DNA of 64,000 nt, taken from NCBI GenBank assembly GCA_947494445.1, contig CANLVD010000016.1, positions 1 to 64,000 on the forward strand, read 5' to 3'. Of the stretch, positions 8,704 through 17,401 are shown one piece after another. The position numbers were made by a program, and so were the translations under genes. The DNA is from an uncultured Paracoccaceae bacterium. GTDB taxonomy: Bacteria; Pseudomonadota; Alphaproteobacteria; Rhodobacterales; Rhodobacteraceae. Each line of letters starts with the position of its first letter. Position 1 is the first letter of the stretch. The notes beneath the pieces were generated by a model. The model ran no database searches, had not been told where the DNA came from, and saw only the letters and a list, made by a program, of their open reading frames with translations.

Positions 8704-9771
8704 TCATTGCTGTTCATTGTGTCTTTTGGGCGGGATCACGCTGTCCCGCCATTTCACCCCGCCGGAAATGCGTTGAATGCCCGGATCCGAATGCTGCGCG
8801 CCGGTAAACTGGCTCAGCAACAACTCAGCCGCAGCGACACCCATCTTGTGATAGGGCAACTCAACCGTGGTCAGAGGGGGATAAAGCGTCTCGGAAATGA
8901 CCCGATAGTCATCGTAGCCCGCAATCGAGATGTCTTCGGGCACGCGCATCCCGCGAGAGCGCAGGATCCCGTAAAACTGCATCGCCAGCCTGTCGTTGCC
9001 TGCGCAAATCACGCTGGGCGGCCGGTCCAGACCGAGCACGCCGTTCAGGGCCAGTTCCATCATCCGGCGGCGGTCTTCCGGCGTTGGGCTCATGTCGTCG
9101 GCTGCCCGGATCAGGGCCGGGTCAACCTCAAGCCCTGCTGCAGAATGCGCATCGATATAGCCTTGGGTGCGTTCGCGTGTTGCGACCAGACCGTCAGGCA
9201 GGCTGAGATAGGCAATCCGGCGGTGCCCAATTTCGATGAGCCGCTCAACAAGCGCCCTTTGTCCCGCATAATCATCGGGCACGACTGCTGGCGTTCCTTT
9301 GGTGTCGAAGCCATTGGCCAGAACGATATGTTCGATCCCCATCAGTTCGGGCAGTTCGACCTGCTTGTGAAAGGCGGCAACATGGATAAGGCCTTCGACA
9401 CGGTGTTCGACAAAAGTGCGGATGAGATCGGGGATCGTGTCGGGATCACTTCCGGTATCTGCAATCAGCAGGGTCTTGCCGGCATCGCGCAGAACTTTCT
9501 GTACGCCCTGAAAGATGTAGATTTCAGGTAGACCGCTGAGTTCGGGGCTGGAGCTTGCCTCGGTAATCGCGCCCGAGATCAGTCCGATCAATCCCGATTT
9601 GTTGGACCGCATGGTGCTTGCAGCGAAGGAGCGCACATAGCCGAGCTTGGTGATCGCTTCTTCGACGGCAAGGCGGGTGTCCTTGGAAACCCGCGCTTCG
9701 CTGTTGAGCACCCGGCTGACTGTTTTCGGCGACACGCCAGCGGACTTTGCGACATCGTAGATGGTTGGCAC
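8704..9771 (-). CDS. LacI family transcriptional regulator
   Basis: A 355-residue regulator. The N-terminal helix-turn-helix and hinge helix (TIYDVAKSAGVSPKTVSRVLN, residues 3-23) are followed by a periplasmic-binding-protein-like sensor domain. The start is GTG at 9771, supported by AAGGAAAG just upstream. The gene is first in the sugar transporter operon, so it probably controls its own operon and the divergent dehydrogenase gene, with the imported sugar or a breakdown product as inducer. A near-perfect 14-base palindrome with the central CG typical of LacI operators lies in the divergent promoter region at 9791-9804. Confidence 0.94.
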   Translation of the reverse strand: MPTIYDVAKSAGVSPKTVSRVLNSEARVSKDTRLAVEEAITKLGYVRSFAASTMRSNKSGLIGLISGAITEASSSPELSGLPEIYIFQGVQKVLRDAGKTLLIADTGSDPDTIPDLIRTFVEHRVEGLIHVAAFHKQVELPELMGIEHIVLANGFDTKGTPAVVPDDYAGQRALVERLIEIGHRRIAYLSLPDGLVATRERTQGYIDAHSAAGLEVDPALIRAADDMSPTPEDRRRMMELALNGVLGLDRPPSVICAGNDRLAMQFYGILRSRGMRVPEDISIAGYDDYRVISETLYPPLTTVELPYHKMGVAAAELLLSQFTGAQHSDPGIQRISGGVKWRDSVIPPKRHNEQQ

Positions 9772-9790
9772 GTGGCTTTCCTTGCACTTG

Positions 9791-9804
9791 TGACATCGAA
9801 GTCA
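9791..9804. promoter_or_regulatory. Candidate LacI-family operator
   Basis: TGACATCGAAGTCA is a 14-base inverted repeat with 12 of 14 positions symmetric and a central CG, as expected for LacI/PurR-type operators. It lies between the lacI start (9771) and the dehydrogenase start (9841). For the plus strand it falls in the spacer between a possible -35 (TTGCAC, 9782-9787) and -10 (TACGTT, 9806-9811), a good position for repression. I saw no second copy in the window. Confidence 0.55.
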
Positions 9805-9840
9805 TTACGTTTTGATACCCGACTGAAAAGGAATGTTTGA

Positions 9841-10884
9841 ATGCCCAAGCCCTTGCTGATCCTTGACCAGCATTTCCGCTCTGTTGAGGAATTGTTCTCG
9901 CCTCAGTCGCTGGCATCCCTTGGCGATCTCTGCCGGATCGAAGGCGGGGAAAATCACCCTATGGATGCCGCGCGCATCGATGCTTTGCTGCCCGAGGCGC
10001 AATTTCTTGTCGCTGCCCGTCCGGGTCTGAACCGTGAGCAGATCAAGCGTGCCGGAAACCTGAAGGCCGTCATTGAAGTCTCTGGCGCCTTTCACGGGGA
10101 ACTGGAGTATTCCGCCTGCTTTGATCACGGGCTTGAGGTGCTGTCCTGTGCACCGGGGTTCCGCTATGCCGTGGCTGAGATGGGGCTGGCGATGATCCTT
10201 GCGGGTGCTCGTGGGTTGGTGTCCGAGCATGAGGCGTTTCGGCGTGGGTCCGAAAGCTGGCTGGATGATCGCGAGGGCCGGGACTTCACCCTTTTTGGCC
10301 AGTCGGTCGGATTTGTCGGTTACGGCAATATCGCGCGCGAGCTTCACCGGTTGCTCGTGCCGTTTGATCCGGTGGTCAGTGCCTATGATCCATGGTTGAA
10401 AACCTTCCCGGATGGCGTGACGCCAGCCGATCTGGAAGCGGTCTTTGCCGGGAACCGCGTCGTAGTTGTTACGGCTGTGCCCTCGGAGACCAACAAATCG
10501 ATGATCGGCAGCGACCTGATTTCCCTGATGCCAGAAGGCGCATTGCTGGTGGTGCTGAGCCGGGCTCATGTGCTGGATTTCAAAGCGGCCATTGAGGCCG
10601 CAAATTCAGGCCGGATCACCTTTGCAACAGATGTCTATCCATCTGAGCCAGTGGATCAGACGGACCCGATCCGGAAGGCGGATAATGTGATATTCTCCCC
10701 CCACCGGGCCGCCGCGGTGGAGCGCGGGCGACAGCCGATCGGGGATATGATCGTTCATGATATTCAGGCAATTCTGGCTGGTGATCCCGATCGGCATCTC
10801 TTGCGAGCCGACCCTGCCCGCGTTGCCGAAATGGTGGCAGCCCAGGAGAGCATCGATAAGGCCGGACGGCTCAGCAACACGTAG
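9841..10884 (+). CDS. D-isomer-specific 2-hydroxyacid dehydrogenase family protein
   Basis: A 347-residue NAD(P)-dependent oxidoreductase. The nucleotide-binding motif is VGFVGYGNIA (about residues 156-165). The catalytic triad is present as R241 (LSRAHVL), E269 (YPSEP) and H288 (SPHRAAA). The family reduces 2-oxoacids to D-2-hydroxyacids or the reverse; the substrate here is unknown. It diverges from lacI, and their shared promoter holds a LacI-type operator, so it probably handles an acid derived from the sugar imported by the neighbouring ABC system. The catalytic-domain halves are of standard size. Confidence 0.88.
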   Translation: MPKPLLILDQHFRSVEELFSPQSLASLGDLCRIEGGENHPMDAARIDALLPEAQFLVAARPGLNREQIKRAGNLKAVIEVSGAFHGELEYSACFDHGLEVLSCAPGFRYAVAEMGLAMILAGARGLVSEHEAFRRGSESWLDDREGRDFTLFGQSVGFVGYGNIARELHRLLVPFDPVVSAYDPWLKTFPDGVTPADLEAVFAGNRVVVVTAVPSETNKSMIGSDLISLMPEGALLVVLSRAHVLDFKAAIEAANSGRITFATDVYPSEPVDQTDPIRKADNVIFSPHRAAAVERGRQPIGDMIVHDIQAILAGDPDRHLLRADPARVAEMVAAQESIDKAGRLSNT

Positions 10885-10954
10885 GATTAACGTGCCGTTG
10901 CAGGGTGTCAGCCAGCGCATCTTCAGTGCTCTGAGGATTGAAACCCGGCACCCC

Positions 10955-11350
10955 TCAGCTTCTGCGGCGGGTGAATTTCAGGCCTGACCAGATGTCCGAG
11001 ACGGCGCAGACTTTGACGTCAACCCAGCCGGTAGGCAGGATCACCTCGCGCAGCATATCCTCGGTCAGATCAACGAATTGCTTTGAGGATTTCTTCGGCC
11101 AGGAGAGCCAGAGCATGCCGGGCGCAGGTGCGACCTTTGCCAGTGCAGGGGTGATTTCGCGCTCCAGAGTTGCCCGGTCAGGGCAGAAGAGATGAACGAT
11201 GTCTGCGAGGCCTTCGGTGCACAGATGCCCTTCATGACCCGCAATCAGATCCAAATAATCCGCAGGTGCGTTGATCGCCAAAACAGAGAAGCCCGGCTTG
11301 ATGCCGAGCTTCTGGTAGAGCGGCTTGCCGGAATATCCCGGCGTGGCCAT
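10955..11350 (-). CDS. DUF3052 domain-containing protein
   Basis: A 131-residue cytosolic protein of the DUF3052 type. The N-terminal stretch GYSGKPLYQKLGIKPG is characteristic, followed by a compact alpha/beta domain in which LWLSWPKKSS (about residues 77-86) is the recognisable core motif of the family. No catalytic residues are known for this family. The start overlaps the cvpA stop by one base, so the two are co-transcribed. I assign no function. There is nothing unusual in length or composition. Confidence 0.75.
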   Translation of the reverse strand: MATPGYSGKPLYQKLGIKPGFSVLAINAPADYLDLIAGHEGHLCTEGLADIVHLFCPDRATLEREITPALAKVAPAPGMLWLSWPKKSSKQFVDLTEDMLREVILPTGWVDVKVCAVSDIWSGLKFTRRRS

Positions 11351-11931
11351 CAGTTGCCTGTGGACTGGGTTGCCGGTGCGTCGCAGGAGCCGGTCAACTG
11401 ATCATAGCGGCTGACGATCCACTGAGGTGCGGTCTGTGGAATGGTTTCTTCCAGCTTGGCCTTGGTTGCGGCCATGACCTCGACCGTCTTGCTTTCCTCG
11501 ACCATCGGAATGCCTTCGCCGCCTGCGATCAGACGTTCATAGACAATCAGCGCCACTAGAATCAGAAGCGCGCCTCGTGCCAGACCAAAGAGAAAGCCAA
11601 GACCCTGATCAAGCGGGCCGAGGGCCGAGTTCTGGATCGCACCCGAGACCAGCGGCGTGAAGATCGACACCACGATCAGAGCGGCCACGAAGACCAGTGC
11701 AAAGGCCGCCAAAATGGCCAACTCGCAGCTTTGACCGATGAAATCACCAAGATAGGGGATCTCGGTCACCAATGGTTCGACATTCTGGGCAAAGATGAAG
11801 GCCACGACCGCTGCCGCGATCCAGCCGATGATCGACATGACCTCGCGCACGAAGCCACGGGAATAGGCAAGCACTGCCGAGATGATCAGGATGAACAACA
11901 CCCCGCCGTCAAATATCGTAAAGCCTTCCAT
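11350..11931 (-). CDS. cvpA: CvpA family membrane protein
   Basis: A 193-residue inner-membrane protein with four hydrophobic segments (roughly residues 8-22, 29-47, 66-92 and 104-127), matching the CvpA (colicin V production) family. The C-terminal ~60 residues are hydrophilic, ending in a Cys-containing tail. The family is implicated in envelope stress resistance, and in E. coli cvpA precedes purF. Here it follows radA by 20 bases and overlaps a DUF3052 gene, while purF is 9 kb further on. The link to purF is therefore broken in this genome. Confidence 0.88.
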   Translation of the reverse strand: MEGFTIFDGGVLFILIISAVLAYSRGFVREVMSIIGWIAAAVVAFIFAQNVEPLVTEIPYLGDFIGQSCELAILAAFALVFVAALIVVSIFTPLVSGAIQNSALGPLDQGLGFLFGLARGALLILVALIVYERLIAGGEGIPMVEESKTVEVMAATKAKLEETIPQTAPQWIVSRYDQLTGSCDAPATQSTGN

Positions 11932-11951
11932 CGTCCCCTCGCGCCTTCGTC

Positions 11952-13325
11952 TTACCCTTCGATCACCCCGAACACGGAGGTGATGAACTCATTCAGATCG
12001 TCCGTCTTATGCAGCGTCATTGCGTCGTTGGCCATATTTTTTGTTGGTTTTGGTGAAAATGCGGCGGAAAACCCCAGTTTTTGCGCTTCCCGGATGCGGG
12101 CATCATGCTGTGCAATGGGCCTGAGTGCGCCCGAAAGCGACAATTCTCCAAAGAAAACAGCGTCTGCGGCCAATGCATGGTCCTGTCGCGCTGACAAAAG
12201 GGCCGCGGCAACGGCAAGATCAGCGGCAGGTTCGGTCACACGCATGCCCCCTGCGACGTTGAGGTAGACGTCCAATCCGCCGAAAGAGACGCCGCACCGC
12301 GCCTCGAGCACAGCAAGGATCATCGCCAGACGCCCGCTGTCCCAGCCAACGACCGTGCGGCGCGGGGTGGCAAGTGGGGACGGGGCGACGAGGGCCTGAA
12401 TTTCGACCAGCACGGGGCGCGTTCCTTCAATGCCCGCAAAAACCGCAGAGCCGGGTGCGGGCGTTCCGCGTTCGCTCAGGAACAGGGCCGAGGGGTTGGT
12501 GACCTCCTGCAGGCCTTCTCCGGTCATCTCGAACACACCGATCTCATCTGCGGGGCCGAAACGGTTTTTGACGGCGCGCAGGATGCGGAACTGGTGACCG
12601 CGCTCGCCCTCGAAATAAAGCACGGTGTCGACCATGTGCTCGACCACGCGGGGACCGGCAATCTGGCCGTCCTTGGTGACATGGCCGACGAGGACGACCG
12701 AGATGCCGCGCCGCTTGGCAAAGGAGGTCAGCTCATGGGCGGCCGTGCGCACCTGCGTAACGGAGCCGGGTGCGCTGTCGACATGATCGGCCCACATGGT
12801 CTGAATGGAATCGATGATGGCAAGCCTTGGACGCTCGGCATCCAGTGTGGTGAGGATGTCGCGCAGGTTGGTCTCGGCCGCCAGCTTCAACGGCGCATGG
12901 CTCAGACCCAGACGGTTTGCCCGCATGCGGACCTGCGAGGCGGCCTCCTCGCCCGAGATGTAGATCGCCTCGGTGCCTTGCAGGGCAAAACGGGCGGCTG
13001 CCTGCAACAGAAGCGTCGACTTGCCGATGCCCGGGTCGCCGCCGACCAGAATGGCCGAGGCCGGAACCAGCCCGCCACCCAGCACCCGGTCTAGCTCGGA
13101 TATGCCGGAGGTGGAGCGCGGCAGGGGTTCGTCCTGTGTGCTCAGATCGCTCAGGGTAATGGATTTACCACGGGACGCACCCAGCGATTTGCCGGTGGGC
13201 CCGGTGCTGAGCGCGGTCTCTTCCTCGACCGTGTTCCACGCCCCGCAATGATCGCATTTGCCCGCCCATTTCTTGTGGACGCCGCCGCAGGCGGTACAGA
13301 CGAATTGAACGGTTTGCTTGGCCAT
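11952..13325 (-). CDS. radA: DNA repair protein RadA
   Basis: A 457-residue RadA/Sms branch-migration ATPase that processes recombination intermediates. The N-terminal zinc finger has C10-x2-C13 and C24-x2-C27. Walker A is GGDPGIGKSTLL (about residues 94-105). The RadA-specific motif KNRFGPADEIG is at about residues 255-265, followed by a Lon-like C-terminal domain with GGMRVTEPAADLAVA. All core motifs are intact. It is transcribed with cvpA 20 bases downstream. The start is the ATG at 13325. Confidence 0.97.
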   Translation of the reverse strand: MAKQTVQFVCTACGGVHKKWAGKCDHCGAWNTVEEETALSTGPTGKSLGASRGKSITLSDLSTQDEPLPRSTSGISELDRVLGGGLVPASAILVGGDPGIGKSTLLLQAAARFALQGTEAIYISGEEAASQVRMRANRLGLSHAPLKLAAETNLRDILTTLDAERPRLAIIDSIQTMWADHVDSAPGSVTQVRTAAHELTSFAKRRGISVVLVGHVTKDGQIAGPRVVEHMVDTVLYFEGERGHQFRILRAVKNRFGPADEIGVFEMTGEGLQEVTNPSALFLSERGTPAPGSAVFAGIEGTRPVLVEIQALVAPSPLATPRRTVVGWDSGRLAMILAVLEARCGVSFGGLDVYLNVAGGMRVTEPAADLAVAAALLSARQDHALAADAVFFGELSLSGALRPIAQHDARIREAQKLGFSAAFSPKPTKNMANDAMTLHKTDDLNEFITSVFGVIEG

Positions 13326-13388
13326 GGGACGTGTCTAGCCTGTTGATGTGGCGGGGGAAAGGGTCCGGTTTGGCATATGCCTCATGCG

Positions 13389-13682
13389 TTACTTGTCCTC
13401 AGACCCGGGTTTTGGCGAGCCGAGAATTTTGCGCGCAACTGCAAGCACGATGCCCGCAAAGGTCAGACCGAGACCTGTCGCAAAGCCGGTGTCAAAAATC
13501 CTCATGTGAAACGCCCAAGCCTGCCGCTGTGCCGGGGTCGGGTCGGGATAGGGCACGCCCAGAAAGTAACTTCCATAGACAAGATTGCTGATCACGACGA
13601 GCAACCCTGCACCGATCAGCAGAGTCGAGAATTTCATCGGACGTTGCCGCAGGGGGGTGGGGTGGACGGGTTGCGTAGGCAT
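13389..13682 (-). CDS. Small membrane protein, unknown
   Basis: A 97-residue protein with two hydrophobic segments (about residues 17-36 and 64-84) separated by a short soluble loop containing YPDPTPAQRQAW. Its start at 13682 is just 5 bases past the stop of the large DUF3857 gene, and a weak GTAGG lies upstream, supporting co-transcription and this start; an internal ATG at 13637 is possible. I do not recognise a family. It resembles small two-helix inner-membrane proteins with no catalytic residues, and could be an accessory of the upstream membrane protein. Confidence 0.6.
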   Translation of the reverse strand: MPTQPVHPTPLRQRPMKFSTLLIGAGLLVVISNLVYGSYFLGVPYPDPTPAQRQAWAFHMRIFDTGFATGLGLTFAGIVLAVARKILGSPKPGSEDK

Positions 13683-13687
13683 GGGAC

Positions 13688-16294
13688 CTACAGCAGCGAT
13701 CCAACAACGGCGAGTGCCACGATGGGGAAGAATGCAAACATCATCAGCAAAACCGGCCAACTGAACTTGGAGTTCAAGGCAATCTGCTCTTTGTTTTGTG
13801 CATTCAACTTCAATACCTGCATTGCGGCTGGCAGTGGCAGAAGAACGTTGAACAGGCTGATCCAAACCACAATGTCAGGGACCTCGGCTGTTCGGTCTAT
13901 GTATCTGTTCAATGCACTGTCCATCAGGATCAGTATGGCCAAGGGGGCCGCAAGCCAGCCAAACCATGGATACCCGACTGCCTGACCCTTGGAAAAATGG
14001 CGGAACAGAAAGTAATTTGTAAGGCCACTGAAGATGGTGCGCCAGATAGGCGAGATGTCCTCATTGCGGACTTCGCGCAACCATTGCCAATTCTTGTAGA
14101 CCCAGAACAGATAGTAAATCCCAAGGGTGAAGACGTTCAGGGTCACAAATTTGAGGAGAGAAACCGGGTAAAACTCCTGCGTGCCTCGCCACAACGCATC
14201 TTTGTTTCGGGTCAGAAAACCACCCGAAATCGCACCTATCAGAATCACTCCGTAGTAGGGCAGAAAGTATTTTTCGACCGTGTTGACCCATTGCAGATCA
14301 CCATACCAAGGATAGGTGTCTTCAGCAGTGTCCTCGGTCAAGTAGATCCCAGAATTGTTGATAATCCTTTTGATGCTGTTCATGCTGTCGGAGAAGTCTT
14401 CAGGCGCGATGAAATCGGCATGAGTTTTATAGCTGAATTGCTTGTGCAACGTGGTGCCGCGACCAAATTCTGAAATCGTGTAGCTAAAAGCAGGATGACG
14501 TTGGAGATCAGACCATTCCGTCAGATCCCAGCTGTCATCCAATTCAATTTGCAGTTCCTGTTGGACACGGACAGGATGAGACAAGGCAAAAGGTGTTATC
14601 CGACTGGCACCCTCAAAGTTGGGCACTGACGATCGCAAGTCTTCCGGCCTGATTGTCAACGTTCGAACATCCGGATTGTTTTTGTTTCGGTCCCAGCCAT
14701 TGGGAATGAGATAGCTGGCCGTTATGCGGACGCGACCTTCGTCCTCAAAAACGTCCATCTCCATCGGCTTGGTTTGAGAGAGGCCCGGATAGACACGTTG
14801 ATAGTACTGTAGGAAGCTTCTTTCGATATCTTCCAGTCCGCTTTCTTGTTTCCATCGGATCTTGTCGTCTGCAGCGGCCATGAAGTACTCTGACGTACTT
14901 TCAAATTTCAGGTCATCGTTTTCGACAGAGGAATAATAGCGGTCGGTATATTTTTCGTAGAATTCCGGCCCCTTTGGGACAACATCGATCATGCCGGGGC
15001 TGTTGGCAGAGATTACGACACCTTTGTCAAATTCACCTTGTTGCAGATGATACAAATCGCCGGTTTGTTCACCGCGTGTCGGATCGAGAAAATATCGCAT
15101 ACCGTCGATTCTGGCCACGGTGATGACGTGATCAAAAGCACTGTAGGACGGAAGCAGGTTCTCGATACCGCCTTTGTACTCGATGTCCACTAATAGCGGC
15201 GAAGCATCGATTCCCAGTTCGCCCAACAATGTATTGAGAAGAACGACCATGTCCTTGCAATCCCCAAACCGCCAACTGAGGACTTGTTCAGGACTACGGG
15301 GAATGTAGCCGCCAGCACCCAGTTCGATCCCAAGATACCGGATCTCGCGTTGAACAAATGCAAGTGCCGCACGCGCCCTAGAAGCGTCATCTTCATGCTC
15401 GGCACGAATTGCTTGGGCAACGTTGCGCAATTCGTCAGGTAGCGGGCCGGATGCGCTGTAGAATGGGGCAAAATACGCGCCGACATCAGACCATGATCTA
15501 AAACTGGTCAGACGGCTTAGGGGATAGTTCTCAAACCATTGAGGTTGGTGCTTTTCAAAATCGAGGGCGATTTGATTTTCGCTTTGCCAAAGGTAAATAC
15601 CATACCCGTTTTCACTTGTTACGGACAATTCCGGCCCGTCTGGCGCAGATTTGAAATAGACCGGTACTTCATCTGAAATCAAAACTCGGTAACGCAAAAA
15701 CCGAACCGGTGTGTTGTAGGCGTGTTGAGCCGTGAAGTGAAAGTGATCTCCAATGGCAGGGTTCTTGCCCACGACCGAGAAAGAGTATTCGACCACATCA
15801 TCAATTCGAACGTCCGGCAACAGATAGGCAAGTTCCAAAGCCCCATTGTAAATCAGTCGGTCGCGTTCGGTTTCCTCCCTGTAAATCTGAAACTCTGCCG
15901 GATCCAACAAGTCCCTTGCGACATCGTCCCGCCAGACCTTCAATGAGTGAAAAACAACTCTTTGATATTCTGGATCAAAATTCACTTTGACCGTGGAGTT
16001 TTCTTCGACGGCTGAAGATGTATTCAGCCTCTCTACATAATGGAAATAGTGTTCCTTCTCCGCTGCAGAGAATCGAGCTTGGCGATCAACAACATAATAG
16101 GAAACCGGCTCGTCCTTGGCCAAATCAAACTCAGAGCGATCGGGGATTGCCGGGTCAACCCAATCGGGGATTACGTCAATTGTCAGATGCTCTTCAACGT
16201 CCTGTGCCGTGGCAGAGTTGCTGGTTTCGATCAGTGTGAAAAATAGGATGATCAGGGAAAAATAACGCAACTTAGTCCTCGTACAAATATACAT
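13688..16294 (-). CDS. DUF3857 / transglutaminase-like membrane protein with C-terminal DUF4234-like region
   Basis: An 868-residue protein. A signal peptide or anchor (residues 8-30, ending SATA) is followed by a DUF3857-type beta domain (about 55-220) and a transglutaminase-like domain. That domain has a plausible Cys-His-Asp triad: C346 in FGDCKD, H389 in AFDHV and D404 in FLDPT. After a further soluble domain come a membrane helix near residues 680-700 and a C-terminal multi-helix segment (VFTLGIYYLFWVYKNWQWL, about 725 on) resembling DUF4234. The predicted topology places the transglutaminase domain outside the cytoplasm. The gene is visibly less GC-rich than its neighbours. Function unknown; a peptidase or cross-linking role is possible for the triad. 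Confidence 0.75.
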   Translation of the reverse strand: MYICTRTKLRYFSLIILFFTLIETSNSATAQDVEEHLTIDVIPDWVDPAIPDRSEFDLAKDEPVSYYVVDRQARFSAAEKEHYFHYVERLNTSSAVEENSTVKVNFDPEYQRVVFHSLKVWRDDVARDLLDPAEFQIYREETERDRLIYNGALELAYLLPDVRIDDVVEYSFSVVGKNPAIGDHFHFTAQHAYNTPVRFLRYRVLISDEVPVYFKSAPDGPELSVTSENGYGIYLWQSENQIALDFEKHQPQWFENYPLSRLTSFRSWSDVGAYFAPFYSASGPLPDELRNVAQAIRAEHEDDASRARAALAFVQREIRYLGIELGAGGYIPRSPEQVLSWRFGDCKDMVVLLNTLLGELGIDASPLLVDIEYKGGIENLLPSYSAFDHVITVARIDGMRYFLDPTRGEQTGDLYHLQQGEFDKGVVISANSPGMIDVVPKGPEFYEKYTDRYYSSVENDDLKFESTSEYFMAAADDKIRWKQESGLEDIERSFLQYYQRVYPGLSQTKPMEMDVFEDEGRVRITASYLIPNGWDRNKNNPDVRTLTIRPEDLRSSVPNFEGASRITPFALSHPVRVQQELQIELDDSWDLTEWSDLQRHPAFSYTISEFGRGTTLHKQFSYKTHADFIAPEDFSDSMNSIKRIINNSGIYLTEDTAEDTYPWYGDLQWVNTVEKYFLPYYGVILIGAISGGFLTRNKDALWRGTQEFYPVSLLKFVTLNVFTLGIYYLFWVYKNWQWLREVRNEDISPIWRTIFSGLTNYFLFRHFSKGQAVGYPWFGWLAAPLAILILMDSALNRYIDRTAEVPDIVVWISLFNVLLPLPAAMQVLKLNAQNKEQIALNSKFSWPVLLMMFAFFPIVALAVVGSLL

Positions 16295-16362
16295 CAGCGG
16301 TAACAGCTATGGCTGTCCATAACAATCAACAGTTGTGGCTGTTTTGAGGAAGTCTGAAATAC

Positions 16363-16677
16363 TCACGCAAAGGGCAGATTGATCGCCAGCATTGCGCCAA
16401 AGAGGCCCTGAAAGAGCGGCAGAATCCGGTTCCAGCCGCTTTCCAGCCAGAGCGTACGCAGGGCGGCAAGGATCAGGAGGGTGCCGGTGATCTGGGCGGC
16501 CTGTTGCCATTGGAATTGCAGACAGGTCATGGCGGCGATGGTCAGGACGATGCAGATCAGATGGGCAATTCTGAGCGGGCCTTTGACCCGGTACGCCTGA
16601 GCCGCTGACCAGAGCGTGGCTGCAAAAACGCATGCAGCGATGATGACGCCGACAAACGCCAGCAGGTAGGCATTCAT
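16363..16677 (-). CDS. Small membrane protein of the PqiA-like operon
   Basis: A 104-residue hydrophobic protein with three or four predicted helices (about residues 5-24, 35-53, 60-76 and 86-102). The start at 16677 overlaps the stop of the PqiA-domain gene as ATGA, which fixes the start and indicates translational coupling; a longer frame upstream is a shadow of that gene. There is no signal motif or catalytic residue. I do not recognise the family. It is last in a run of four short overlapping membrane-protein genes after mlaF. Confidence 0.7.
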   Translation of the reverse strand: MNAYLLAFVGVIIAACVFAATLWSAAQAYRVKGPLRIAHLICIVLTIAAMTCLQFQWQQAAQITGTLLILAALRTLWLESGWNRILPLFQGLFGAMLAINLPFA

Positions 16678-17102
16678 TTTGGCTTGCTCATATGGGTCAC
16701 AGCGATGGAGATCAGCACCAGTGCCGTGAAGACATAAAGGCCCCAGCCAACCTCGATCCGGCCAACGCCGATGCCCTTGGCGATCATGATGTAGATGGCG
16801 ATCAGAAAGACATCGGCCATTGCCAGCTTGCCGAGGATCTCGATCAGGGGCAGGGCGCGCGGTTTGACCAGGCGAAACTGTACGGCCGACAGGAGCGCTG
16901 TTTTCAGCACCGGGGCGACCATGGCAAAGAGCGCGACCACGATGGCCAGAAGGATGTCTTTTTCCCACAGCGCCAGAACGCCGGAGATGACGGAAATGCT
17001 GTCGAGGTCGAAAAACGGCAGGAGCCCCGCATGGGCCAGCGGCAGGAACCAACTGATGGGAAAGCCAATCAACAAGGCGAAATTCACGAGCTTCAGGGTC
17101 AT
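16674..17102 (-). CDS. PqiA-domain (paraquat-inducible protein A) membrane protein
   Basis: A 142-residue protein with four hydrophobic segments and the features of a single PqiA domain: an N-terminal FPISWFLPLAHAGLLPFFDLDSIS-like region, and a central LAMADVFLIAI. E. coli PqiA has two such domains and works with the MCE protein PqiB; this is one domain only, and no pqiB or pqiC is adjacent. It overlaps its neighbours on both sides as ATGA. Position after mlaE and mlaF suggests a role in lipid movement between membranes, which is inference from family and context. Confidence 0.75.
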   Translation of the reverse strand: MTLKLVNFALLIGFPISWFLPLAHAGLLPFFDLDSISVISGVLALWEKDILLAIVVALFAMVAPVLKTALLSAVQFRLVKPRALPLIEILGKLAMADVFLIAIYIMIAKGIGVGRIEVGWGLYVFTALVLISIAVTHMSKPK

Positions 17103-17401
17103 GAGCGATCCTGTCCGAAGGAGTAGATGAGTGAAATGGCAGCCAGCCCGGGCAGGGCGATCATGGCAGCGGCTGCAAGTCCGGACCCCGCCCAGAACGG
17201 CAGATGTTTATGAAAGAACATGAAGATCGGCATGATTGCGAGCCAGATGATGCAGGCCAGCAGGCAGAGGCGGGCAGCACTGCGCCGTGATCCGCTGCGC
17301 TTGCGCATCTGGCGGGCGGCGATGAGTGCAAAAGCGGCGGGCAGGATCAGAAAAAGCGCCACCGATATGGCCTTGGCCAACAGGGCGGCATCACCGTTCA
17401 T
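17099..17401 (-). CDS. Small membrane protein, unknown
   Basis: A 100-residue protein with three hydrophobic segments (about residues 9-28, 44-62 and 70-92) and a basic cytoplasmic loop (RQMRKRSGSRRSAAR, residues 30-44). The ATG at 17401 overlaps the upstream stop as ATGA, and the stop overlaps the PqiA-domain gene start in the same way. No family is recognised. Tight coupling to the PqiA-domain gene suggests the two are subunits of one membrane complex. Confidence 0.7.
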   Translation of the reverse strand: MNGDAALLAKAISVALFLILPAAFALIAARQMRKRSGSRRSAARLCLLACIIWLAIMPIFMFFHKHLPFWAGSGLAAAAMIALPGLAAISLIYSFGQDRS

